From: Heterostelium album PN500
Lineage: Eukaryota; Evosea; Eumycetozoa; Acytosteliales; Acytosteliaceae
Direction of reading: 5' to 3'
Length of the DNA: 64,000 nucleotides
Assembly (NCBI RefSeq): GCF_000004825.1
Contig: NW_008805072.1
Span: 1,308,435 to 1,372,434 of the forward strand
Under the pieces are notes generated by a model, which was not told the origin of the DNA, did no database searches, and worked only from the letters and a program-made list of their open reading frames with translations. Each line of letters opens with the position of its first letter. Position 1 is the first letter of the stretch. Of this stretch, positions 12,253 to 23,762 are shown piece after piece. The translations under genes and the position numbers were made by a program.

Positions 12253-13224
12253 TTAAACCTGTTGATATCCATGGTAAGCAGTACCGGAAATCTTTCCACG
12301 AATAAACAAAACACCATCTGTAATCAAAGTTCCAAATCCTCTCCAGAAATCGATATTTGGGAAAATATTGGCACCTTCATGATGTCTAACCTTCCAATTA
12401 ATAATGGTTCCAAATATTATATATGCAGCTGAAACCGAAAGTAAACTAAAATTATAATAATAAATTAGTTAGTTATTTTGCTTTTTGATAAAAACCATTT
12501 GTATATTAATTGATTGATTGGATTGATTGATTTGATTGATTGAATGATTGATTTGATTGTTGTCAAATTTGATATTTACATGATTACGAAAATCCAACCA
12601 CCACCAAGTCCACCCTTCTTTGAAGACATGTGATTTCCACACGCAGCAGTGACGTTGATAATGACCTGACAGTTTCCGATCTCGGTGATCGATTGAACTG
12701 ACTCCTCACCGGTGCAGAGAATGTTGATGGTAGTTTTACGCACATTATTTTGACCTCCACATGTGCTTCCGGTTTGATAATCAACGACACCACCGTCTTC
12801 ATCGTCGGTTCTCGGTGAGATTTGGATCATATTTTGATTACCAAAGGTGTACATGGTTGGACGTGGTGCACAGACCGAGGACGGTTTCAATTGAACTGCT
12901 GAATCATTACAAAATTCATTTGAACTGCAAATACTGAAATGATATTTCGCTCCACTAGTTGAACCTGTTCCAGTCCAGTCCTTACTATAATAGATAATAA
13001 TGAATAATAATAATGTATACAGAATTAGTCCTTTTTTTTACTTTTCTTTTTCTTATCTTTTGTTTCTTTTTTTTCAATCAATCTTACCCAGCCAACTTTG
13101 TGAAATTGTAGTAAACACCTGTATCTTCATTATTTAATTCACATGGATTTACAATTTGTGATTGAGCAATCAATGCAAACACTGAAAGAATAACGAAAAA
13201 TAATGAAAATTTCCAATATGTCAT
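12253..13224 (-). CDS. Atg27-like type I membrane protein with MRH lectin fold
   Basis: Probable Golgi/endosome/autophagy trafficking receptor of the Atg27 or mannose-6-phosphate-receptor-homology class. Exons 13224-13088, 12984-12580 and 12445-12253 join in phase to 244 residues. An N-terminal signal peptide (MTYWKFSLFFVILSVFALIA) is followed by a Cys-rich lumenal domain with several Cys residues placed as in MRH folds. Next is one membrane segment (GGWIFVI continuing LLSVSAAYIIFG) and a short cytosolic tail with NWKVRHHEGANIFP-x-x-DFW. The protein ends in YQQV, a tyrosine sorting signal of the YxxPhi type; yeast Atg27 also ends in such a motif. The DFW element and tail length favour Atg27 over a true mannose-6-phosphate receptor. 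Ligand binding cannot be judged from sequence. Confidence 0.75.
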
Positions 13225-14704
13225 TATTTTATTTTATTTATTTTATTTTATTCTATTAAATAAATTTATTTATGTGTATGTGTTTTGTTGGTTATAAGTT
13301 GGAGTGTAAAGAAAGACAAAGGACACAAAGATGATGGAGATGAGAAGAAAAAGAGAGAGAAGAATAGGAGTTATCTTGTTGATTAATGATTGTTCGATGA
13401 GTCTCATAAAGAAAAAATCCCAAACCAGACTCAAGAAAAAGTGAGTAAAAACTAAATATCAAAAAATAAAATATAAAAATAATGAAAAATAAAAAAATAA
13501 TCGTACCATCGCACACGCTCTGATATCTTCGTTTTAGATAAAAGTAAAAAACTAAAAAACCAAAAAAGACACAATAGGTGGGGTGTAATTTTGATGTTTG
13601 AGGACCAAAACAACCTAGCCAATAGTGTGTGGGATCTTAACTTTTTTTCGCAGATAAATAATAAAGTTCTTTTGAAAATTTTCTAAATTTTTGTAAAGAA
13701 AATTCCGGAGACGTCTTCACTATTGCTGAAATATCAATTTTTTCGATTAATTTGTGGTGTTACATTACCACCCTAACCTTTCTCTCGAGTTTTAGCAAAA
13801 CTTTGATTTCAAAGTGACGATGTTGATTTAAAAGACCCATTATTTGTTTAAAAACTAATCAATACAAGTGCTTGTTATTGATGGCATGATAAATAAATAT
13901 ATTAGGTTGGTTGTGAAAATGAAAATATCGATTTTATTAGGATAACAAAACATAAAGCATTGTCGACAATGCTCCTAAAGAGTTCCGATGCAATTTAAAA
14001 TAGATGAGGCATTGGAAATGAACAACAACTTTTCTTTATAAAACAATTAGGAAATATCTCATTGTTGTTTAAAATAAAAAATAGTTATTTTGATTTCGAT
14101 ATTTTAGTAGTTTAAATTTAAAAAGATATATTTTTAAAGGTATCTTACTAAAATATCTATCAAAATATACTTTTTTAAGTGATACTCTTTATTGAGTAGT
14201 GACTTTATAAAAAATATATATTTATGTGGTATGTATACAATCTACATTGTTATAGAATTCTGTTTAATTAGTGATGAGTGAAAGTAATAGAATATTGTTT
14301 TTATAATTATATATTATATTTGTGTTTAGTTTATTTTATTTTATTTTGATTAAATCGTATAACAATTATATTTGCACTACTACATTTGAATTTTTGAAAC
14401 CAAAGTAACAGACTTTTTAAAAATTAATAACTGTTCCGCCCTAAAAAAAATTTTCAAATTTGAAATTCAAAAAATGATGAACATGTAATTCTACCGGTTT
14501 GAAAAAATACTGTTAGAAGTTGTGATTTTAATTTAATGGATTTTGAGTGAGGCTCTTATGATTTATTTAATTCATCTAAAAGAGGAAAGGATAAATTAAT
14601 ATATAATATATATATTTATTGTATTTTGTTTGTTTTATTGTTTGTTCGTTCTTTGTAAATACTATTATTAATATTATATTATTATAAAATATATAATTAT
14701 ATAA
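13225..14704. other. divergent intergenic region (1.5 kb)
   Basis: Long AT-rich DNA between two divergent genes. Open frames here are short and A/T-driven. The stretch 13560-13880 is somewhat less AT-biased but shows no convincing coding frame on either strand. It also holds the perfect 18-base palindrome at 13956-13973. Otherwise I see nothing identifiable. Confidence 0.5.
13956..13973. repeat. perfect 18-base palindrome
   Basis: AGCATTGTCGACAATGCT is its own reverse complement, with SalI-like GTCGAC at its centre. It lies about 730 bases upstream of the Bora-like gene. It could bind a dimeric protein or be chance; nothing else supports a role. Confidence 0.5.
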
Positions 14705-16391
14705 ATGTCTCTAAACTTTAATAATAATAATAATGCTAATATTAATAGTTGTATAAATTTTAATATATTTAATGATTTTGAAAATAATAATGAAGAAGAA
14801 TCAAATTATAAAAATGATAAGAAATCAACAACAAATAGTAATAGTAAAATAATGATATCACCATTACTACTATCGAGTAAATCACCAAATATCAATTGGT
14901 CAAGTACCAATAAATCATCGAAAAAACTGTTGCAACAACAAACGAAACAAAAAAAATCAAATCCCTTCATTGGACCAAAGTCTACCGGCAAGATTCATTT
15001 CCCAGAATTTCCAGTTTCATGGACTGTTGTTCCGCCACCACAAACACACTCACAGGCATCCAAAGATGGATCTTCTTCTTCCTCTTCGAGACCATGCAGC
15101 AACAACTTGAATCCAAAGAATATATTTAATTTCTCAAAGCTAAATGAAAGTGCTGCCACCACCACCACCACTTCTACATCGATGTTGATGTCGCCATCCA
15201 TCAGCTTGATGCCACCCACTACCAGTAGCACTGCCACACCCTCACAACAACTGAATACCAGTGCCATGAATATCTCGATGAACAGTTGCTATAGCACAGG
15301 AACCGGTTACAGTAGTTTTATGCAGTCTCCACCGAGTACACCATCGCTCTATATGGCATCTGCCACTCCGGTCTCTGGCAATGCAGTGGGATATGGCCGA
15401 TTGGAATGGTCGATTGATACACTCTCCACACTCCTACCTGTAAATATTACCATTGACGAGACCACCGCCGATTGTGACCAAAATGACACTTCACTTGCTG
15501 GCGGTGACGACAACAACACATCACAACTGATCTCCTCACTTCAAAAGTGGAAACAAGAAGATGAATTGATAGCTAACCAATTCTTTGAGAAACCATCTCC
15601 ATATGAAACTGTATCATCATCATCATCTTCAATTATTGTATGTATATTAACATCTATTAGTTATTGTTTTATATTTGTTACTAATCATTGAAATATTATA
15701 GTGCCAAAAGAGAAAGTTAACTGATAGTTTTATTGATTCCGACGCTGATGTCTCTGGAATTTCTATTGTAGAGGAGTGTGATCATCTAGTAAATCAATTA
15801 ACAATTTCAAATAATAATAATTATAGTAGTAAAATAACATCAACAGCAACACAAAGATCAAGTTATGGTAAATATATTATAAAAAGAATACCAGTAGATA
15901 TACAACCTCAGCAAACACAACAAACACAACAACAAACACAACAACAACAAATCTGTACATTATTAGATGATGACTTATTCCTTACACCAATAGTACCAAA
16001 TAGAAAATTAACATCATTAACTCCTCAAACACCTTTAATTTTAAATAATAATAATAATAATAATAATAGTAATAATAATAATAATAATAATAACAATAAT
16101 AACAATAATAATAATAATAGTATAGTATCACCATTTTTAATACCATCAACACCAACCAATGATATATCTAATATATCAAGTATATCATTGCCAACGACAC
16201 CGACATCCACCACAACCAATAACAACAAATACAAGTTTAAGCAACCGAATATGCCAGTGATACCATTATCGTTACCAGAGATATCACCAATCAAATGTAA
16301 GCAGCCTGCAACCGATCGATATTTAAGTTCACCACCGACCTCTCCAATGAAGTGTTGGTCCACTCTATATAACGTCGATTATGATATATAA
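14705..16391 (+). CDS. Bora-like protein (candidate Aurora/Polo kinase cofactor)
   Basis: Two exons, 14705-15637 and 15702-16391, join in phase to 540 residues. Most of the protein is low complexity (Asn, Ser, Thr, Gln). Inside it, short islands match the animal Bora core in the same order: NPF at 86-88; an NPKNIFNFSK island at about 136-145 in the place of animal SPSVFKSTK; LEWSIDTLSTLLPVNI at 233-248 (animal FRWSIDQLAVINPVEI); and NQFFEKPSPY at 291-300 (animal EEFFTK then VPSPW). The Ser-Pro corresponds to the human Cdk1 site Ser112 that lets Bora activate Aurora A. Further S/T-P sites (SPPSTPS, SPPTSP) could recruit Polo kinase. The C-terminal half has little other structure. Function is inferred from motif order only; overall identity is low. 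Confidence 0.6.
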
Positions 16392-16631
16392 ATAATCATA
16401 AGTAAAACAACAACAACAACAACAACAACAACAATAATAATAATAATAATATTATTATCAATGAATTGATACACAACATTTAATTATTAGTTGTATCAAT
16501 CAATATATTTACAAATAAATAAAACTATTAAAAAATCCGTTGTTTTTTTTTTTTGTTAAAAAATCTAAAGTGTTGATGAATTTCATTTGATTCATAAGAT
16601 AGTAAACTATATCTATTGAAATATTCATTCA

Positions 16632-19600
16632 ATGAAAGAGAATAGAGGTGTGATCATTGATGAAGGTATAGATCAATGTTACTCATTGACATTTGCTAAG
16701 AAACAAAACAATGGTGTTGCATGGATATCAAAAGAACAATATATTAGATCCGATATCAAATGTGGTTATCCAAATTGTTTAATATGTAAAAGTAGTAGTA
16801 GTAGTAATAGTGATAATAACAATAATAATAGTAAAAAGGATAAAGACAGTAAAGATAATAAAGATAGTAGTAGTAATAATAGTGTACAATATATAATAAT
16901 ACCAGATATAGATAGTATAATAAATTATTTAGAGATATTCGAATTACAAGAGGTAATAGATAGACATTTCATTGTGATAGTAGAGACAGTGTATAGATAT
17001 GTACAGTATAATAGTGGTCCAAAGTACTTTGAACGTCTCAAACAACTGATAAACAACAACAGAGCAATCTACTTTACCAACGAACTCTTCACAGAAACAT
17101 CAATTGAGAAACAACAAAACGAATCATTACACCAGTTCAATATCAGAAGATTGATAGCCGCTACACAATGGTATAGTAATCATCTACAACAACAGCAACA
17201 GCAACAACAACAACAACAATCAAAGACAATTAGTAAATTATCAGTTATATTTATAACATTGAATAAGTTAGAGAATGAAAGTAGTTATCATCAATATGAT
17301 AAAAAGAGTGGTAGTGGTGGTGGTGGTGGTTCAACTGTAAAAGATGGATATTTAACATTGTCTAGTTATTTGACTATGCTTGGTATTGTCACTGCTTCGG
17401 AGTTGTACGATACTCTTTGTCTAAGTTTGACGTTGACTGGTGAGACTTTGAGTGGTGGCGGCGGCAGTGGTGGAAACGACAGTCAGTTCTATGAGAGATA
17501 TTGGAATGACGATATCATGCAGGTGGAGTTGAAGTCTGGAAATATTATTGCTGGTAAATTGCATATCAATCAGTACAGTCGTGATCAAGCGTTTGTACAG
17601 TTGCCTGCCGATAGTATTTTTGCTACAAAGATGGCTGGACAAGACAAGATCATGATAGTCGGAAGGAAGAACATCAACAGAGCGATACACGGTGACAAAG
17701 TTGGAATTGCATTGTTACCACCTGACCAATGGATAAGCAACGAGAGTGACTCTTCCATGTTGAGGGATGACATTACCGAGCAAATACAGAGTGATCAAGT
17801 CACTGCTATCGCCGCTGATGAGGAGCAACAAACAGCCGGACAAACAGCCGGACAAACAACAGGAAAAACAACAGGGGATAATGGTAATAAGCTGATAACT
17901 GGTAAAGTTGTTGGTATATTTCAAAGAAATTGGAGGGATTATGTTGCTACAATAGAGAAGGGTGCATCGGTTGCCTCTAATTATGTTATGGTGGTTCCGC
18001 TCGATAAGAGGATACCCCTGATTCACGTGCCAACCAGGAATGCAGTAAACTATGTGGGGAAGAGGTTGGTTGTTAGATTGGATCGTTGGGAGTTGGGAAG
18101 CAGTCATCCTTCGGGTCATATTGTCAAGGCGTTGGGTACAACCGGGGATCTCGAGACAGAGTTGCTCTCGCTCATCAATGAGCACGAAGTCGCTCTGCCA
18201 AAGTGGACACCGCAACTGCTGGAGGGACTGCCTTCGCCCGGTTGGAAAGTGCCGGACGCCGAGCGGAAATACCGTCGTTCCATTGTGACGAGTCATCGCA
18301 CTATGAGCATAGATCCACTGGGTTCAAAGGATATTGACGACGCCATCTCGCTTGGCTATCTCGCCAACAATCGCATTGAGATCGGTGTACACATTGCCGA
18401 TGTCAGCTTCTTTGTTCTCGACGGCACCAAACTCGATGAGGAGGCAGCACGTCGTGGAACCACGCTTTATCTGCCCGATCGTAGATTCGACATGTTGCCT
18501 GCGATTCTCAGTGAGGACGTCTGCTCGCTCGTCGGTGGACAAGAGCGTTGCGCCATGAGTGTCATCTGGACGGTCAACCTCAACAACATGACCATTGAAT
18601 CGACTTGGTTCGGAAGGACTATTATCTTCTCCAGTGCGGAGCTTCACTATCAACTGGCGCAGGATATCATCGATGGCCGAGTCAAGCAGGGCATGGACAA
18701 AGACGACGATGTTACCGGTGGAGGATTGAACGCCGGCTACAAGCGTCGTGTCTATAACGACACAAAGATAGAGGAGCTGAGAAACGATCTACTGGTACTA
18801 AGAAACTTTTATAGAGTCATGAGAAAGCAGAGAGAGATGAGCGGTGGTTTAGACTTGGAGTCAATAGAGGTTCGTTTCAAATTCAACCAGAACGATAAAA
18901 CACAGCCCGATAAGATCGTATTGAAGAACGACCTCGAGGTTCATTCTCTCGTTGCCGAGTATATGATCTTAGCGAACGCATCTGTCGGTACGAAAATCCA
19001 TTCACACTATCCTGGTGGTGCATTACTTCGCAGACATCCAAAACCAAATCAACTTGGATTTCAATCATTAAGAGAGTTATTTGATTTATGTGTATGTTTT
19101 GTTTTTATATTCATCTATCAATAGCTAACTAACAAACTAACATTCGTTTATATACTAGGGATTTAAATTGGAAACAGATACCAACAAAGATTTAGCAAGT
19201 TCATTGAATAATGCTGTCGATGGAGATGATCCATTTACGAATACAATTATACGTTTGAAAACAGTTAATATTTTATCGGAAGCAATGTATGTATATATGA
19301 AATTAATGCTATTTGTTAAATACATTTATACTAACCATTTGTTGATGTTTTATAAATTACTAGTTACTTCTCAACAGGTTCATTAAATGTTATTGAATAT
19401 TATCATTATGGTTTGGCTTTGGAGAAGTATACACATTTCACTTCACCCATTAGACGTTATGCCGATATTATTGTGCATCGTCAGTTGTGGGATGCCATTA
19501 ACAACGTTAGAAACGACAAGTATCAAGATCACTCAGTTTCAAAGCTGGCTGCTCACCTAAATGTACGGCATCGTGCCGCCAAGACACTGCAGCGTGATGC

Positions 19601-20233
19601 CACACAGATGTTCCAGTCACTCTACTTTAAGCATCATCCAAAGCGCTCGGTTGAGGCAATCATCACCGATATCCGTTCGAATTCGATCGTTGTCTACGTA
19701 CCAGAGTTTGGACTGCGCGATCGTATCTACCTGGTGACCAAAGACAACGAGTACATCACACCGGCCCAATGGAAAGAGTCACGTGGTGACATCACCAACA
19801 TCAAGTTCAGTCCGCTCGACATTGAAGTTAGATTCACAAAGGAGCGAGATACTATCAAACTGCAGGTGTTCGATCATGTACTGGTCGATATCACAACGCA
19901 ACAGGATGAATATCACATCCCGCCAGTCAAGATGGAGCTGATACAACAGATGGAGAGAAAACAACGCAATCGACAAATCAAGGGTGAAATGATGAACAAT
20001 AAGAAGTTGATAGATCAAATCAAGACGAAACAAGACGATAAGAACGATAAGGATAAGGATAAAACAACCGCAGATATCTACGGACAGATCAATGCAATCG
20101 ACGCCATTGTCATTCCATCTAAATCAGCCGGTGGTAAAGAGCAACAATCGATCTACGATTTAATCAATAAGTTTTCAGTTGGATTACAAATCATTGAGGA
20201 ACATGGTGGTACTAAAATTAACTATTCCAAAGG

Positions 20234-20279
<46 letters not shown>

Positions 20280-20603
20280 GCAACATCTATTGAATCAAAT
20301 ACTACTTCAACTAATCAACAAAAATCAACAACAACAACATCCAATAATAATGAAGTATTAAAACTATGGTCAATGAACGATAAACAAATTAAAGACTATA
20401 GAACAAAGACAGATCGTGCAGTTCGTGATGCTATCAGTAATAAATATAAAATGATGAATAAGATGATCGGAATAGAAGAGGAGGAAGACAACGAAAAGAT
20501 CGCACCAACTCAGACTGTTAAAGAGAAATATCAAGATATTATTAATAAGACAGAGCAAAACTTTGCAAAACTACAAAGAGATATTTATAAAAGTAGAAAA
20601 TAA
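16632..20603 (+). CDS. DIS3L-type exosome exoribonuclease (RNase II family)
   Basis: 3'-to-5' exoribonuclease, probably the cytoplasmic exosome-associated DIS3L form. Exons 16632-19091, 19159-19286 and 19364-20603 give 1275 residues. The CR3 motif (Cys-44, Cys-49, Cys-52) leads into a PIN-like domain at about 85-220. The PIN acidic site is eroded: Asp-92 remains, but the other three positions read as Tyr, Asn and Asn. The wording YLEIFELQEV resembles human DIS3L rather than DIS3. Cold-shock/OB parts follow (VVGIFQRNWRDYV). The RNB catalytic centre SIDPLGSKDIDDAI keeps all four Asp (561, 567, 569, 570). YTHFTSPIRRYADIIVHR and an S1-like end follow. Inserted Ser/Asn, Gln and Gly tracts make it longer than the animal protein. 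Exon 2 joins to restore EAIYFSTGS. Confidence 0.9.
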
Positions 20604-20934
20604 AGATTAATAATAACTAAAATAAAACTAAATTCACAAGTTTTAAATTATTAAAAAATAATGTATTATTATTGTCAATCACTTTCAAACTTAATTCATC
20701 GAGTTTATAAAACTGAATTAGAATTATTGATGATCACCATCAAAAACACACTTTGATAGTTGTTTATTTTTTATTGTATTAAACAAACGTTCTTCAAACC
20801 AATAAAATAATTAGTTTATAATAATAATTATTTTTAAATAATAATAATAAATATATATTGTTATATAACAACAAATAAATATAGATTCATACCTTAGTAC
20901 TGTTATTAATCTATTTTCTATACTTATATATATA

Positions 20935-20965
<31 letters not shown>

Positions 20966-21012
20966 TATAAATTAATTGTTTTTTTATATTTTGTTAGAAT
21001 TATAAAGATAAA
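20604..21012. other. intergenic region between tandem genes
   Basis: About 410 bases of very AT-rich DNA with TAA/TTA runs (20935-20975). It serves as 3' UTR of the exonuclease gene and promoter of the FKBP gene. No other feature seen. Confidence 0.5.
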
Positions 21013-23573
21013 ATGGAAGATAAACATCAAGATATCATTGATAATAATACAGTTGTTGAAACAGCAACAGAAGTATCAACAAAAACAACAACAACAGGAA
21101 CAACCACAGGAACAAAACCAGAATATGACAAAAACAAAGATTATGCTAATGATCCAACACTACCTGAGCTCATCGTAAAAGATTATATGCATTTGTTGGA
21201 ACCATTCATGCAACCTCCAGAATCACCAACATCTCGTGTATTCAAAGCTGTATTTATACCTTATCAGGCTTATCAACCACTTATCGATATCTATGTACAA
21301 CAAAAAGATTTAGATTCACAGTAAGTATATATATATTCAATGTATTTTATAAATATATTGATCAACTTATATATATATATTATTTATTAGAGCAATGAAA
21401 ATGTTCAAATATCATGGAGTTTGTAGAAAGTATTTGAGTAAGAAAGATGAATCGTTTCTCTTCTTTCAAGATCTACACAAGAAACCAGACGCTAGATACA
21501 ATTTCCTATTCAATGATAGAGCCTCTGACTTGATGAGACCAAGACGTATTTTCTCTGGTCATGCTATCTTGGTTCGTACATCCATGAACAAAGAGAAATC
21601 TTGGATAGATTATCATGATATCACTGCGGCTGAGCTTGAAAAAGTCATGAGATTCCTCAAACTTGGTACCTACTATGATTTCCTCAACAATCTTCGTGGT
21701 ACCAATGATATATTATCTACCATTCTCTGGCCAGATTCCATAGTTTATTCAAAAACTGTAAGTTATTGTCAACTACAACAATAATCATTTCATCTTTTAT
21801 TTACCTTTTTGTTGTTGTTGTTGTTGTATCTCAAACTTAGAATTGGACATTTGAGAAAACACCATTGGCAATATTGAATGAATATCTCTGTTGGGTTGGT
21901 AAGGCGGTATTTCAACCGGTGAAGATTGACTTTAAGAAGAATGGACCGTTCAGTTGTTTGTATACGATCAACGATGTCACTCCACCAAAGACACTGGCAT
22001 CCGGTATTCATGCGCAAGTGAAGAAAGCACAGATGGATTTGGCACATCGTGTGTTGGTGTGGTATCAATCGAGACAGATTGCACTGCTCTCCGACAAGGA
22101 GTTCATCGATGACGATACGAGTTACGAGGAGTTCGAAGAGGCACAGGATGCATTCCTAAATGAACATGCAAGCCAAACAGCAGCCAAAGCACAATCGTCG
22201 GAATCGGAATCACAATCGTCGGAATCTAAAAACGCTGGTGATAGTGGTGACGGAGTAGACAAAGCAACGGAATCACTTAAAACCAAAGGTGTTATTTCAA
22301 CTCCTCTTGTTGATTACTTTCCTCCAACGTTTGTCGCTTGTGACAATTATCATTTGGTTTTCGACAAGTACAAACTGCCATTCGATTGTGATATAACCCA
22401 TTTGGCACCGGAAGGAAAAGTAGTTAAATATGAAATACAACCTGGTGTCAATGAACCACCTGATTTTGGATCAAAAGTATTTGGTATGTTTTATTTTAAT
22501 ATATAAGTTATTTACAATTGTTAACATGTTTAAACAATATGAATTTATTATAATACATTCAGTGTTAGTTCGTACTTATTTACCTGATGGAACATGTTTG
22601 GATGATAATTCAAAGACAATGATGTTTGAACTTGGTTTACAAGGTTGTATCATGGGTTTGGAGATGGCTCTTTTCAGTATGAAGATGAAGGAGAAATGTT
22701 TGGTTTCGATCGATCCCGAGTATGGCTATGGAAAGCTGGGTGCACCACCTTTAGTTCCACCCAATACACCTATTATCTACTATCTTGAGAATACCGACAT
22801 TCAATACAGAGTACTTCCATCACATCAGGTCATCAATACCTATTCAGTTGAACAACGTCTAGAGAGTGTATCACAACTTCGTGAACAAGCTAAATCTGCA
22901 TATGCACGTAGACAATTTGGAAAATGTTTAAAGATGTATAAAAGTGTATGTATTATGTTATTTCATTGATCAACATTGTTGTTTGTTTTATATTAATTAA
23001 TCATTCAATAATATTTTATTTATTATAATAAAGGCATTAAGATATATAAGTCTTGATTCTTTACCGAATTGTAGTCAAAGTGAATGGGAATCATTGAATG
23101 AACATGGTGCTCGTATCTGTACGAATCTCGCCATTACTTATTCTATGATTAAACCACCCATTTGGGAGAGAACCAGAGACTATTGTATACAGGCACTAGA
23201 GTATGTCGAAGAAGACTCCAAGGCACTGTATTGGCTAGCCAGATCATACTTGACGATCCTTGACCTCGAGAATGCAACCAAGACAATTGACAAGGCAATC
23301 GAATTCGGTGACGACGATTTAATGGCTGCTTTGCTTCAACTGCAAAAACAAATTCAGAGAGAAGTTGCCAATGATCTGGCAAAGGAAAAGAACGTCTACA
23401 AAACAATGTTCAACAAATTTTCAGAGGAACAGCAAATGTATGAAGAAAAGAAGAAGAATAATAATAATACTACCTTCACTATTCCAAACGAAGAGATTGA
23501 CAATGATCATATCAATCCGTATGGATGTGATTATATCAGTGATTCAGATGATGATAATGATAATGAAAAATAA
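21013..23573 (+). CDS. FKBP6-like immunophilin with TPR domain
   Basis: Probable Hsp90 co-chaperone. Exons 21013-21320, 21391-21757, 21841-22483, 22563-22945 and 23034-23573 join in phase to 746 residues. The first about 410 residues are a region I do not recognise (after a Thr-rich start), with conserved-looking segments such as RRIFSGHAILVRTS. An FKBP fold follows at about 425-530 (YGYGKLGAPPLVPPNTPI), then TPR helices at about 540-690 and an acidic Asn/Asp tail. At the position of the FKBP12 active-site Trp the sequence is Leu (QGCIMGLEMAL), as in FKBP6, whose isomerase activity is weak or absent. LEMALFSMKMKE and the EKNVYKTMF end also resemble FKBP6 (human LELGLLSM-like segment; EKEMWHRMF). 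The long N-terminal extension is not typical of FKBP6. Confidence 0.8.
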
Positions 23574-23762
23574 CTTTTGAATACTATTAAATTCTAGAAA
23601 TAAAGCATTAAATCAAATATTTCTATTCGCTAATCTTTTAACTTCTACAGAGCTATGAGTGACAAGATGTAATAAAAGATATAATACAAAAAGGATAAAA
23701 TTCTGATGTTTAATAAAAATGTCAGTTGATTCAAAACTTTTTTCGTTATGTTTAAGGTTTAT

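Noticed and set aside
13292-13516. Phe-rich 74-residue frame in the divergent intergenic region
   Set aside because: Low-complexity A/T-driven sequence without a signal peptide or family match.
16025-16363. Leu-run frame on the minus strand
   Set aside because: Opposite strand of the AAT (poly-Asn) tract in the Bora-like gene.
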